DNA from: Globisporangium splendens
Lineage: Eukaryota > Oomycota > Peronosporomycetes > Pythiales > Pythiaceae
Length of the DNA stretch: 64,000 bases
Reading direction: 5' to 3'
Assembly (NCBI GenBank): GCA_006386115.1
Contig: VFIW01000008.1
Coordinates: 890,582 to 954,581, forward strand
Shown here in pieces: positions 1 to 9,783 of this stretch. The notes below the pieces were generated by a model. It did no database searches, was not told the origin of the DNA, and saw only the letters and a program-made list of their open reading frames with translations. Each line of letters starts with the position of its first letter. The first letter of the stretch is position 1. The position numbers and the translations under genes are program-made.

Positions 1-237
1 TGGCAATCCTTCCATTTGAAGTTTCCGCTGTCCTGACTGTCTTTCTTTTGCAAGTGTGGGAGGGCAGGACACCTGGGTTCTGAACATCCCCCCCCAAGTG
101 TGAGAAGCCAGCAGCTCATGCACGAAGCAGTGCGGACAGTGGACAGCGTCCGCCCGAGCGGACGGGGGAAGCGGACGACCAAAGCAACAAGCCCACAACA
201 GCAGTGTAACCACCCAGCATAACCCCTCTTGACCAGC

Positions 238-253
238 GCTCATATTCCCACAC
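238..253 (+). promoter_or_regulatory. Possible oomycete initiator (Inr) element of the PX-OTU gene
   Basis: GCTCATATTCCCACAC resembles the oomycete initiator consensus (GCTCATTYYNCAWTTT) in its first half and pyrimidine core, but lacks the AWTTT end. It lies about 12-27 bases before the chosen ATG at 265, a position typical for oomycete Inr elements with short 5' leaders. The assignment is inference from consensus and position only. Confidence 0.35.
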
Positions 254-264
254 AAGAAAGGAAG

Positions 265-1824
265 ATGACGCCCGAGGAGATCGCCGGCGACTACAAGTGC
301 GTGCTGCGCGTGGAGGACTACCGCGTGAACAAGAAGGCCGAGTTCAAGGTAGTGGCGCGCGTGTCCTTCTACTCGTCGCGCACGCACTCGCCCGGGTCCT
401 CGAGCTGGCACATCTGGCGCTCCTTCTCTGCGTTCCGCAAGCTCGACGAGCAGCTCCGCCAGCGCAACAGCGCGCACCTCAAGGGCATCAAGTTCCCGCC
501 GCTCTACCGCCGCAAGTCGCTCTTCCGCGCCAACCTGTCGGCCGACTTTCTCGAGATGCGCATGCGCGAACTGGATAATTACATGAGCATGGTCATCAAG
601 TCGCCGCCGCTCGTGGCGTTCCACGTCATGTCGATCCAGAGCCAGACGCTCAAGGCGTTCGTGGGCTTCACCAACGGCTTCGGCTCGAACGCGTGCTATG
701 AGCAGCAGAACGCGGCGCTGCGACCGTCCGTGTCGATTCTCGCGTCCTCCGAGGCCATCGCCATGAGCGCGACCGCGAGCGTCATGGGCGACGACGACGA
801 CGACTTCCGCTCCGTCTCGTCCAGCAGTACCATGTCGTCCGTCACGTCGACGTCAAGCCAGGACTACCGCTGGTCCGGCACGGGCTTCGTCGGCAGCAAC
901 AGCTACGCGCGCCACACGGTGCCGATGGCAGGCACCAACAGCTTCGCGTTTAGCCAGAACGGCAGCAGCAACTCGTTTGGCGGCACGACGGCGACAGGCC
1001 GCGGCAGCTGGTTCCCTGTGTCCGGAGGCCGCATGTCGACGGCGTCGACCATCTCTGAGGGCAACGGCGTGGCGATTTCGCGAAATTCGATGATGGCCAT
1101 GACGCCATCCGACGTGATCACGCCTGAACTCGACATGCAGCGCGCGCGCATGGAGGAGCAGCTGCTCAAGGAGGAGCTCGTGGGTGTCGGCATGCCGCCC
1201 GACGGCTCGTGTCTGCTGCACTGCGTCGTGTACGAGATGTTCCCGCTGCAGTGTCTGCGCGATTACCCGTCGAGCATGACGGTCGTGAACGTCGGCGCTG
1301 CGGACGGCATGGCGCCGCGTCGCATCGCTGCCGCGCAGTACTTGCGCGTCAAGCTCATGGACTATGCGCTGGAGCACGTTGAGCAGCTCGCCGCGTTCCT
1401 CATGCAGGAGGTGGACGACCTGCGCGAGCGCTACGAGACGTTCCGAGAGACGCCCGACGAGCAGGCCACGACCGCCGAGCTGTACGCGGCCGCGAGCATG
1501 TTCAACATCGAGATCATCCTCATCTCGAACGACGAGAGCTTCACGATCGACCCGGTGCTTCCTGTGGCGGGGCTGCCGTCCGTGCGCGAGGGTCCTCTGC
1601 GCACCGTCACGTTCGGGTACCTCGTGCCGGCCGATGGGCTTGCGGGTCACTACATCTGCACGCGCGAGCGGCGGTCGCAGTTCGCGGCGCCGCAGAACTC
1701 GTTCGCCGGTGGCAGCTACCGCGGTTCCGTGAGTATCGGACCTCCCAAGCAGCAGGTGCGCTGCTCCACGTCGTCGTCCTCGGTGCGCCGCTTCGACCGC
1801 ATCCCCGAGCAGCGCGTCGAGTGA
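265..1824 (+). CDS. PX domain - OTU-like cysteine protease (putative deubiquitinase)
   Basis: Single-exon gene, 519 residues from the ATG at 265; the open frame extends upstream without a further ATG. Residues about 10-130 form a PX (phosphoinositide-binding) domain: strand-rich start, WHIWRSFSAFRKLDEQL, then FPPLYRRK and a C-terminal helix around ELDNYMSMV. A Ser/Gly/Thr-rich linker follows (about 150-300). Residues about 300-470 look like an OTU protease: PPDGSCLLHCVVYEM with the Asp-Gly-Ser-Cys motif (D313, candidate nucleophile C316) and GHYIC near the end (candidate His at 462). By family knowledge the protein would bind phosphoinositide membranes and cleave ubiquitin chains there. It ends convergently to the CDC20 gene (160 bp between stops). 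The domain assignment is fairly secure; activity is inferred. Confidence 0.85.
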   Translation: MTPEEIAGDYKCVLRVEDYRVNKKAEFKVVARVSFYSSRTHSPGSSSWHIWRSFSAFRKLDEQLRQRNSAHLKGIKFPPLYRRKSLFRANLSADFLEMRMRELDNYMSMVIKSPPLVAFHVMSIQSQTLKAFVGFTNGFGSNACYEQQNAALRPSVSILASSEAIAMSATASVMGDDDDDFRSVSSSSTMSSVTSTSSQDYRWSGTGFVGSNSYARHTVPMAGTNSFAFSQNGSSNSFGGTTATGRGSWFPVSGGRMSTASTISEGNGVAISRNSMMAMTPSDVITPELDMQRARMEEQLLKEELVGVGMPPDGSCLLHCVVYEMFPLQCLRDYPSSMTVVNVGAADGMAPRRIAAAQYLRVKLMDYALEHVEQLAAFLMQEVDDLRERYETFRETPDEQATTAELYAAASMFNIEIILISNDESFTIDPVLPVAGLPSVREGPLRTVTFGYLVPADGLAGHYICTRERRSQFAAPQNSFAGGSYRGSVSIGPPKQQVRCSTSSSSVRRFDRIPEQRVE

Positions 1825-1986
1825 AAAAGGATGAGAAACAAGATAGAGAGCTACTAACATATTATTAATCCTCCATGGAGAAGAACCGCAGCAAGAGGAT
1901 ACAATGCGCGTGTATGTGTGCGTGTGCGTACGGACAGCATAATAACAACATTAACAAAGAGAATACGCTACAGGCATTTGCGTTAT

Positions 1987-3665
1987 CTACCGGATGACGG
2001 CGCTCGGCAGGCCGTGGGCGTTCAGACTCGCGTACGCGCTCATGGCGCCCTTGTCCGTCTTGGACGGCGACGCGAACACGTTCCAGAAGCGCAGCGTCTC
2101 GTCCGCGGCTGCCGACACGACCGAGCTGCCGTCGGGCGAGAGCGCCAGGTGCAGCACGCGCGCCGTGTGACCCGTGAGCTCGCACACGCGCGTCATGCTC
2201 GGGTATCGCCACAGACACAGCTCGTGCTGCGAGAAGCCGTGCGACGACAACAGCTCGCGCTCCGAGCGCGACCACACGAGCCCGCACACCTGCGAGCCCG
2301 TGGCCACTGACTGCACCACGTGGCCGCTGCTTGCGTTCCACAGCTTGATGCTGCGGTCCGCCGTGCCGCCGCCCGACGCCAGCAGGTTGCGCTCCCAGGG
2401 GCACCACGCGAGCGCCTTGACGGCCGCCGTGTGCTCGCGCAGCGCGTGGCGCGGCATCGCCGTCACGCCGCTCGCACTGCGTACCTTCTTGCTGTCCCAC
2501 AGACACAGAGTGTTGTCGTTGCCGCCCGACGCGAGCGTGTACCCATCGGGGGTCCACGCGAGCCCGCAAATCTCCTGCGCGTGGCCAGACAGCGTCGCGA
2601 TCTGCGGATGCGCATGCCGCAAGTCGTGGTGCAGAATCTTCGCGTCACGCGAGCCCGACGCCAGCACGTCGCCGTTCCACGCCAACGCACCAATGCGCTC
2701 GTCGTGGCCGCGCAGCGTGCGCACTTTGGTGGCGGTCGCCGCGTCCCACACCTGCAGCTCTGCGTGGCACGTGCCGATCGCGAGCTTGTCGCTGCTTTTG
2801 CTGCTGCCACAGGAACCAGCATCCGCCATCCACGCGACCGACGTCACGTAGTCGCCGCGTGCCGTGCACGCCTCGATCTCCTGGATCGCGCCGCTGTCCG
2901 TGTGGTACAGGTACACGATCTGGTCGAGCGCCACGGCGAGCACGTTGTTCGCGCCCCACGACACGAGGTTCAGATAATAGTCGTCGCGCAGCTCGGGCGC
3001 GTCCAGAATGCGCGTCGGCGACGACGGAATGTGCCGCTGCCGTGCTTTGCCGTCTGAGAGTGACGCCAATGGCGCATGTGCATACAACACGCCATTGCCG
3101 TAAAGCGGAGAGCGCAATGGCCGCACACATCGCCACCGCTTGGCGCGGCTCTCACTGCCGTTCCAGAACTGCAGCAGCGCGTTCTCCTTGGCCGGCGTCT
3201 TGCCGTCGGGGCGACTCGCGTGCAGCAGACTCGCCGTCAGCGCCTGCTTGTACCGGACCTGCTTGTCCAGTTCGCTCGTGCGCGTGACATGCGATCTGCT
3301 GTTTGGTGTTCCTGTACTTGAAGTTGTCGTGGTTATTGGTGGCCATGGCGCATCTTCCTGGGTGACCATGTAGCTACAGAACTCCAGATCCATCATCGAC
3401 CGCGCCGGAATGAAGCGATCGCTCTACAAATGCACGCACAAATGTCAGCAACGCAAAAGCTCTATCAACCATCCCTTCATGCAGCTTTGCTTACCTCGTA
3501 CACTCGGTAGGTGGTCTTGGGATTGAGGCGCTGGCGCCTTCGTGAGCCATTGCTGCTGCTATCCTTCTCATCCTGCGCGTGACGAAGCTCCTTCTGGTGG
3601 CACTCTGGCAATTGCGATGGTGTCTTCGTGAGCGGAGAGAGCGTCATACCCAGCGAACCATGCAT
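1987..3665 (-). CDS. CDC20: CDC20/Fizzy-type WD40 activator of the anaphase-promoting complex
   Basis: Two exons, 3665-3495 and 3423-1987 (donor GTAAGC, acceptor TTGTAG, phase 0), giving 535 residues. The join recreates the C-box DRFIPAR at residues 59-65, which binds the APC/C. Next come RILDAPELRDDYYLNL, the CDC20/FZR signature, and seven WD40 blades (GDYVTSVAW, SGHAQEICGLAW, LASGGNDNTL, TGHTARVLHLALSPDG). The last two residues are Ile-Arg, the IR tail that docks on APC3. Blade sequences such as NVLAVALD and HHDLR favour CDC20 over CDH1/FZR1, but I did not separate them by phylogeny. The role is substrate recognition for ubiquitination at the metaphase-anaphase transition. The start ATG (MHGSLGMTLSPLTKTP) is the most probable; a further upstream exon is possible. 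Confidence 0.88.
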
Positions 3666-4320
3666 CCTACTGGATTCTCGTTCCACAGCTTTTGCTGAGT
3701 CTGGTGGTTGTGTCACGAAGAGAGAAAGTAGCAAACTGGTCTCCTGAAGCTCCTGCACCACAACGCAATGGCAGAACACAAGAGAGAAATGAACTCAATC
3801 GCTTCCTTTCACTCACCCGCCAAGTCGCAACGCCCCTCGAGTCTTCTTCGAGACGCGAAACGACCTCTTCTTTCCATGCAACAGCTTCGGGTGCCGCGAC
3901 TTTCGAGAGGTGCAGGTCGAAAAGTCTCACGTGGCAGGCAGCCATCGTCTGTCTCACACAGCTCCAGAGATCTCTCTTTCTCTTGGTGGCCCTCTCGTCA
4001 TATCCCTTTTTCATCATTTTGCGTGAAAATGCCTGGAAACGACCCCTGTTCTTTTGCTTTCGAGCCAGCAGGCTGCTGCACCAAACGAAACGGACGGATC
4101 TTCTTTCTCGTAAAGTCGCCAGTAGCACCGCCAACCAATGGTTCTTGTGTCGCTCTTGCCTCGTTTTGATGCCGCACTGACCTAAATGCTGAACGAATAT
4201 GAGCTCTTCTTGCACTTCCATGTGCCCTCTTGAAGTCTCCCACAAATGGTTATAGCTGTATTCGTACAAATATATGATGAGCGGTTCACCTCTCTCTCTC
4301 TCTCTCTTTCTTTGACTTAC
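3666..4320. other. Intergenic/leader region between CDC20 and the ABCA gene
   Basis: About 655 bp holding the presumed promoter and leader of the minus-strand CDC20 gene and the 3' flank of the minus-strand transporter gene. Open frames here on both strands have no recognisable domain and probably are chance. A (CT)n microsatellite lies at about 4289-4310, just past the transporter stop codon. Confidence 0.4.
4289..4310. repeat. (CT)n microsatellite
   Basis: A run of about ten CT dinucleotides, followed by TTTCTTTGACTT, about 10-30 bp downstream of the transporter stop codon. Simple sequence repeat in the 3' flank; no function is implied. Confidence 0.8.
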
Positions 4321-7300
4321 TTATGCCTGCTGTTGCTGGTTGTACATGCCGCGCACGACGCCGCGCTCTTCCTCCTGCTGCGCCGCCATGTTGTTGAAGA
4401 TGTGCTCCAGCGACGTGTCGCTCACGCCGTACTCGCTCACGTGCAGGCGGGACTTGGCGTCTTCGAGCAGCGCAAAGATCGCCGACGGACGCAGCGTGTG
4501 CTTGGGCACCTGGAACCGGAAATGGTCGCCCTGCTGCTCCACGAGGGCACTTCCGGGGAACTCGTGCTGGAAGAACGACTGCAGCGCCTCGCTCTGCGTC
4601 TCGGCGACCCACCACGCACTGAACACGTCGACGGGGATGCTGCCGTTCGACTGCAGGAAATTGTCGACGACCCAGCCGTTGCCCTCACCGTTCAGGATGA
4701 GCTGCCCACGCGCCTCGATGCCCAGTGAACTGCAGATGCTCATCACGTTCTCTTTCGTGATGCTCGTGCTGCCAGTCGATGGAGCTTGAAGGATCTGAAC
4801 AATCGCCTCATGCACTTGCTTCACGGCTTCAGCAGGTGGCTCACGCAATTTCACTTCAACCGTGAAGCCCTGACCAAACTTCTGCTTGAGGTGCTCGACG
4901 CTGCCCAGGCACTTGAGCTCGCCACTCACCATGATGCCCACACGCGTGCACAGCGCTTCACACTCCTCCATGGAGTGGGTCGTGAGCACGACGCACGAGT
5001 CCTTGGCGGCGCACACGGACGCGATGACGTCCCACATCTTTCGTCGTGAACTCGGATCAACGCCCGTCGACGGTTCGTCCAGGAACACGATCTGCGGCGA
5101 GCCGATCAGCGCGATCGCTGTCGACACCTTGCGCTTGTTGCCGCCACTGAGGCCGCGCGTAAGTTTGTCGCGGTACTCGGTGAGCCCGACCTGCTTGATC
5201 TTCTGGTCCACGGCTTCGGCAACTTTGGCGTTCGGAATGCCCTTCAGTCGCGCGTACAGCGCCAGTTGTTCCTCGACGGTCAGCAGATCGTGCAGCGAGT
5301 CAAACTGCGGACAGTATCCGATCAGTCGGCGCGCGGCATTGCGGTCGAACGCGAGGTTGTGTGGCCCGAGCATGACGAAGCCATCGGTCGGCGCGAGCTG
5401 TCCCGTCAGCACCTTCATGGTCGTGGACTTGCCAGCGCCATTGATGCCCAAGTACCCAAAGCACTCGCCCTTGGAGATTGCGAGACTGAGGTTCTTGAGC
5501 GCGATCTTGCCTCGTGGACGTTCGTATTGGTGGTGCAGGTTGCGGATGAAGACGCTCTTCTCGCCCGTCGGTGGCGTCGTCTCGACCCATTCTCGCTCGA
5601 TCGCGACGTCGTCGTCTTCGTCGACCACGGGGATCGCACGTGGCGGCGCAAAGCGCTCGCTTTTCTTGCGCCACACGAGCTTGCGGTTTTCCAAAAAGAA
5701 CACGAGCGCAGTGAACGCGACGGCTTCGAGGACCGAGTAGATGATCGGTGCGCCGCCGACATCCACGTCAAACACGCCACGGATGCAGCAGCCGTTGACG
5801 TTGCGGTCCCAGCATTCCCGGCACGCCTCTTTCCCAAGTCCTTCGAACAATCCAAAGAACGACGAAGTCGCGGGCAGCCAGCGACCCGAGCCGTACAGCG
5901 AGCGGCGACTCACCTTGCGCGACGCGATCTCGTAGATGCCATTGTTGAGGCTGTAGCCGGGGAACAAGAGGAAGAGCCACCGCAGGTAGTTGCGGTCCAA
6001 CGAGGATAATGTGAACGACGACGAGATGCGAAAGTCAATGATGCGACACAAGAACGAGAAGATGCTGAGGAGACCGCCAGTGCCCAGCATGAACACCAGC
6101 AACGACGTCTGCGCCACGGCATGCTTCGTGAACCGGAATGAGAACAGATATGCGAGCGGGATGGACGCCAGCACATGCGAAATGACCAGCACAGCGACAG
6201 CGAGAGCTTCGTCGCTCCCGTTGAGTCCACGCGAGGACAGCGGGATGATGATGATCGCAGCGATCACGGAGATCGACACAACCGCGACGTCGTGTGTCCA
6301 GCTTGACAGCCAATAAGCCGAGATGTTGGCACCCGAGATCAGCTGCAGCCCCTTTGCGTCCTGGATCGGATCCTTTTCACGCACGATGAACGCGACGATG
6401 GACGCAGGAATGAACGCGAACCCGAGCATCACGACGATCGCGATCAGGAACGCGTTCATCGTCACTTGGAGCTTGGCGTCGTTGCGTTTCAAGCACTGGT
6501 TGTTGAAGCACGGCGTCTGCGCTGTGATCGCCGCGAGCGCGGGCGTCGACTGCGACAGCACGCACTCATTGCAAGGATAGAACGGCGATACTGAGTTCGC
6601 AGCATTGCAGCACGCCAAGGCATCACAGTCCACGACACCGATCTCGCAGTAGCTGAACCCGAAAGATCCTAAACAGGTTGTCAGGTTCTGGCCTTGCAAC
6701 AGACTCGCTGTGATGTTTCGCGCCGGACACTGATCTTGCTGCGCCTGCGTGGGCAGACTCGCAGCGTAGTCCGGGATGAAATCGGCCACTTGGATCGTCG
6801 GTAGCACGGCGAGAATGATGAGAAAGAGCAGCGGGATGCAAACCGAGTTGAGCAGCGTCTTCTTGTCGCGCTTGGCGATCTGGAAGCGCTTCATGGTCAG
6901 CGCTGCGTACTGCGACCAGAAAGTGGGTCCATTTGGCGCTATGTCGATGGCTTTGTCGTCTTCACTCGTGGGGATGGAGCTCCGCGTCGAAATGCGCGAC
7001 TTGATGCGAGAACCGCGTGGATCTGTGAGCGCGGACGCATCGTCGCGGTCTTGTGAAATGCGCAGAAACACTTCTTCGAGCGTCGTCACCGAGATCCCGT
7101 ACTGTAAAATGTGCAACTCGCCCGTTTTCGAGTCGAGCGCTTCGAGCATCTGCGGAAACGCTGTAGACGATGCCGACGGGAGCTGGAACACGATCTCAGA
7201 GCCGAAGTTACTCAGGCACTTTGCACCAGGCACAAACTGCTTCAAGAGGTTGCCGACTGCCGCGATGTCGCAATCGGCATTGGCCTTGATCAACGTCAGA

Positions 7301-9783
7301 TTGTACCCTGCTCCGTATCGATTCTTTAAGAACAGCGAGCTGCCCGCGCAGCACAACTTTCCATCGGCGACAATCGCGATCCGGTCTCCGAGAATGTCGG
7401 CTTCGTCCATGAAGTGGGTCGTCAGCACGATCACACGGTCTTCGCGGTTCTTCTGGAGCAGGTTCCACGTGAATCGACGCGAGTACGGGTCCATGCCGGA
7501 CGTCGGTTCGTCCAGGAACACGAGTTTGCTGTCGCCAATGAACGCGATCGCGACACTGAGTTTGCGCTTCTGGCCGCCCGAGAGTTCCTTGGACTTCACG
7601 TGTCGCGTCTCTGTGAGCCCGACATCTTCGATGATGTTGTCCACGTCTTGCTGCAGCCGGTGCGGCGCAACGTTCTTCATGGTGCCAAACAGCCGCAAGT
7701 GCTCTTCGACCGTGAGATCATTGAAGAGCACGTCGTGTTGCGGACAAATGCCGATGATGCGACGCAGCTCGTTGAAATTGTGGCGGATGGATCGCCCGTA
7801 CAGCGTCGCGTCACCTGCCGTGGGCTCGATGAGCCCCGTGAGCATCGAAATCGTCGTCGTCTTGCCAGCGCCATTGTGACCCAGCAGCGCGGTGATCTGG
7901 CCGCAGTACATGGACAAGTCGAGTCCCTCAACCGCCACTTTCTCTTCACCGTCCTCCAGCGTGAACGTTTTACGGAGACCTCGCAGTTGGAGACACGTTC
8001 CCTTTTGCTCTTGCACCTGCAAGACTGCATTCACGGGCTCGACGTGATCCAGCACCTCCGTTCGAGAAGGAGGCGGATTCAAGGTGATCGATTGCTGGTC
8101 CACGGAGCGCGTGCTGTCCACAAACTTGAGATAGGCGCCTCCACTCTCGCGAGGCGTAGCCCCGTTTTCCCCTGTGATGGCATTCGTCACAGAGCTGCGA
8201 CCGCTGAACCAGTACGATTTCTGCAGGAAGAAGTAAAATGGTTTGCGCACTCCATACTGCTGCGGTAGCACTTGCTCAAAGTACCACCCCAGCACGACAA
8301 AGATGAACGAGTCCAGCACCAGGAACCAGCTCATGGCCGACGCCGTCGGCACGGTCACAGGGCTTTGAACAATTCCAATCGAGTACGAAAAGCCCATGCC
8401 GAGCTGCGCGTGGCGCAGGATCTCGTCGATCGCGAGCGCGAACGCCGTCGGCGCGCACAGCGCGGCCCAGTACTTGGGACCGTTCTTCTCGGGCTGCACC
8501 GCGAAGAACGGGAAAAACAGCAGCAGCCACACGAGCACGGACACAATCGCCGCGGTCCGGGATTTGTTGAAGAACGGCGTGATGCAGTAGCTGAAGCTCA
8601 CGATCGCGAGGCTTAGCGCCCAGAACAGGAACACGAGCGTCGCGTACTCGGCGTTCGGGAACACTTTGCCGAACTTGAGCACGGCCGCGATCGCGAACGA
8701 CAGCGGCGTGGACAGGATCGCGCTCGTGAGGCACCACGAGCAGAGCAGCGAAAAGTCGGAGAGCCCCATGATCTTCATGACTTCGCGGATCCGGTTCTCC
8801 TTCTCGATCACCATGGTCGTCGTGGCGGTCGACACGAACTTGATGTAGCTCACCAGAAAAAACAGCCCCAGTACGGACTGCCCGCTGGTGTAGAAGGACA
8901 AGAGCGTGCTCGTCGGCGCGCCTAAGTCCGTCGCCGAGAGAGAGCGGAGATCCGTGCACAGGATCGTCGAGTTTAGCCGCGCAGCCTCCGTGGTCGTCCG
9001 ACCGCTGCCCCCGGACCGGAAGATCGTGTCGAGGTTGGCGAGGATGAGCAGCGCGCATACCAGCAGCAGCGGCAGCAGCTGCTCCATGACGAACGCGACG
9101 GGCTTGCGGCGCCGCAGCAGTAGGTTCTTCCACACGAGGTTGGTCACTTGGCGCCACGACGCGAGGAACGCCTGCCAGTGCGTCGCCGAGGCCGCGGCGA
9201 AGCGTGCTTCCAGCGCCTCCATGTCTTGTAAATTCGTAGTTGTACTCGCGTCCTTTGACGTGCGACCGCGGACGGCGTGCCGGGAGAGCAACATGACGGC
9301 GCCAAACACCACGGCGATCGCGGCCGTCGCGACCACGAGGCCCGCGTTCTCGGCCGAGAGCGTGTCACACTGGTGCTGGTACGTGAAGGTCTCGTCGAGC
9401 ACGGTCTTGCAGCTGGCGATGTCTTCAGGCGCGCCGCTCGACACCTGGCACGCGTGCATCTCCCGGACCGCGGAGCAGCACGACGACGACGCGAAGATCG
9501 TGGGCTTGGAGCACATGAGACCGCACGTACCCGTCTGCGCGTCGGCGTCATTGGCGATCGCACGCACCAGCTCGCTCAGCGCCGCCGTGCTGTTTCTGGA
9601 ACTGTTGGTTTGGACAAGCGCAAAGAGCCCCGAGTTCATGACGCACGACGCGTACGGGAAGTCGGAGACCACGACGCGCTGCACGCACTGCGCGAGCGTC
9701 GCCAGCGCCGCAGTCGTGGCCGTCGACGTGGACGACGAGCCGTCGTCCGTAGCCGTCGAGGGCGTAGGCGTGTTGTCCGCCAT
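4321..9783 (-). CDS. Full-size ABC transporter, subfamily A (ABCA)
   Basis: One uninterrupted frame of 1820 residues, start ATG at 9783. Topology is TMD1-NBD1-TMD2-NBD2, as in ABCA proteins. There are membrane segments around 150-170 and 220-500, then NBD1 with Walker A GHNGAGKTT (about 634-642), signature LSGGQKRKLS and Walker B LVFLDEPTSGMDP. A second membrane half includes a Cys-rich extracellular loop (about 1000-1100). NBD2 has Walker A GINGAGKST (about 1445), signature LSGGNKRKVS and Walker B IVFLDEPSTGVDP. All catalytic motifs look intact in both halves. Family members mostly move lipids across membranes; the substrate here is unknown. Size is within the usual full-length ABCA range. 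Absence of introns over 5.4 kb is unremarkable for oomycetes. Confidence 0.95.
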   Translation of the reverse strand: MADNTPTPSTATDDGSSSTSTATTAALATLAQCVQRVVVSDFPYASCVMNSGLFALVQTNSSRNSTAALSELVRAIANDADAQTGTCGLMCSKPTIFASSSCCSAVREMHACQVSSGAPEDIASCKTVLDETFTYQHQCDTLSAENAGLVVATAAIAVVFGAVMLLSRHAVRGRTSKDASTTTNLQDMEALEARFAAASATHWQAFLASWRQVTNLVWKNLLLRRRKPVAFVMEQLLPLLLVCALLILANLDTIFRSGGSGRTTTEAARLNSTILCTDLRSLSATDLGAPTSTLLSFYTSGQSVLGLFFLVSYIKFVSTATTTMVIEKENRIREVMKIMGLSDFSLLCSWCLTSAILSTPLSFAIAAVLKFGKVFPNAEYATLVFLFWALSLAIVSFSYCITPFFNKSRTAAIVSVLVWLLLFFPFFAVQPEKNGPKYWAALCAPTAFALAIDEILRHAQLGMGFSYSIGIVQSPVTVPTASAMSWFLVLDSFIFVVLGWYFEQVLPQQYGVRKPFYFFLQKSYWFSGRSSVTNAITGENGATPRESGGAYLKFVDSTRSVDQQSITLNPPPSRTEVLDHVEPVNAVLQVQEQKGTCLQLRGLRKTFTLEDGEEKVAVEGLDLSMYCGQITALLGHNGAGKTTTISMLTGLIEPTAGDATLYGRSIRHNFNELRRIIGICPQHDVLFNDLTVEEHLRLFGTMKNVAPHRLQQDVDNIIEDVGLTETRHVKSKELSGGQKRKLSVAIAFIGDSKLVFLDEPTSGMDPYSRRFTWNLLQKNREDRVIVLTTHFMDEADILGDRIAIVADGKLCCAGSSLFLKNRYGAGYNLTLIKANADCDIAAVGNLLKQFVPGAKCLSNFGSEIVFQLPSASSTAFPQMLEALDSKTGELHILQYGISVTTLEEVFLRISQDRDDASALTDPRGSRIKSRISTRSSIPTSEDDKAIDIAPNGPTFWSQYAALTMKRFQIAKRDKKTLLNSVCIPLLFLIILAVLPTIQVADFIPDYAASLPTQAQQDQCPARNITASLLQGQNLTTCLGSFGFSYCEIGVVDCDALACCNAANSVSPFYPCNECVLSQSTPALAAITAQTPCFNNQCLKRNDAKLQVTMNAFLIAIVVMLGFAFIPASIVAFIVREKDPIQDAKGLQLISGANISAYWLSSWTHDVAVVSISVIAAIIIIPLSSRGLNGSDEALAVAVLVISHVLASIPLAYLFSFRFTKHAVAQTSLLVFMLGTGGLLSIFSFLCRIIDFRISSSFTLSSLDRNYLRWLFLLFPGYSLNNGIYEIASRKVSRRSLYGSGRWLPATSSFFGLFEGLGKEACRECWDRNVNGCCIRGVFDVDVGGAPIIYSVLEAVAFTALVFFLENRKLVWRKKSERFAPPRAIPVVDEDDDVAIEREWVETTPPTGEKSVFIRNLHHQYERPRGKIALKNLSLAISKGECFGYLGINGAGKSTTMKVLTGQLAPTDGFVMLGPHNLAFDRNAARRLIGYCPQFDSLHDLLTVEEQLALYARLKGIPNAKVAEAVDQKIKQVGLTEYRDKLTRGLSGGNKRKVSTAIALIGSPQIVFLDEPSTGVDPSSRRKMWDVIASVCAAKDSCVVLTTHSMEECEALCTRVGIMVSGELKCLGSVEHLKQKFGQGFTVEVKLREPPAEAVKQVHEAIVQILQAPSTGSTSITKENVMSICSSLGIEARGQLILNGEGNGWVVDNFLQSNGSIPVDVFSAWWVAETQSEALQSFFQHEFPGSALVEQQGDHFRFQVPKHTLRPSAIFALLEDAKSRLHVSEYGVSDTSLEHIFNNMAAQQEEERGVVRGMYNQQQQA

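Noticed and set aside
853..1860. 335-codon frame antisense to the PX-OTU gene
   Set aside because: His/Arg/Ala-rich shadow of a GC-rich gene; the sense strand has clear domains.
3667..4269. 200-codon minus-strand frame upstream of CDC20
   Set aside because: No domain, conflicting open frames on the other strand, and the region is expected to be the CDC20 promoter/leader.
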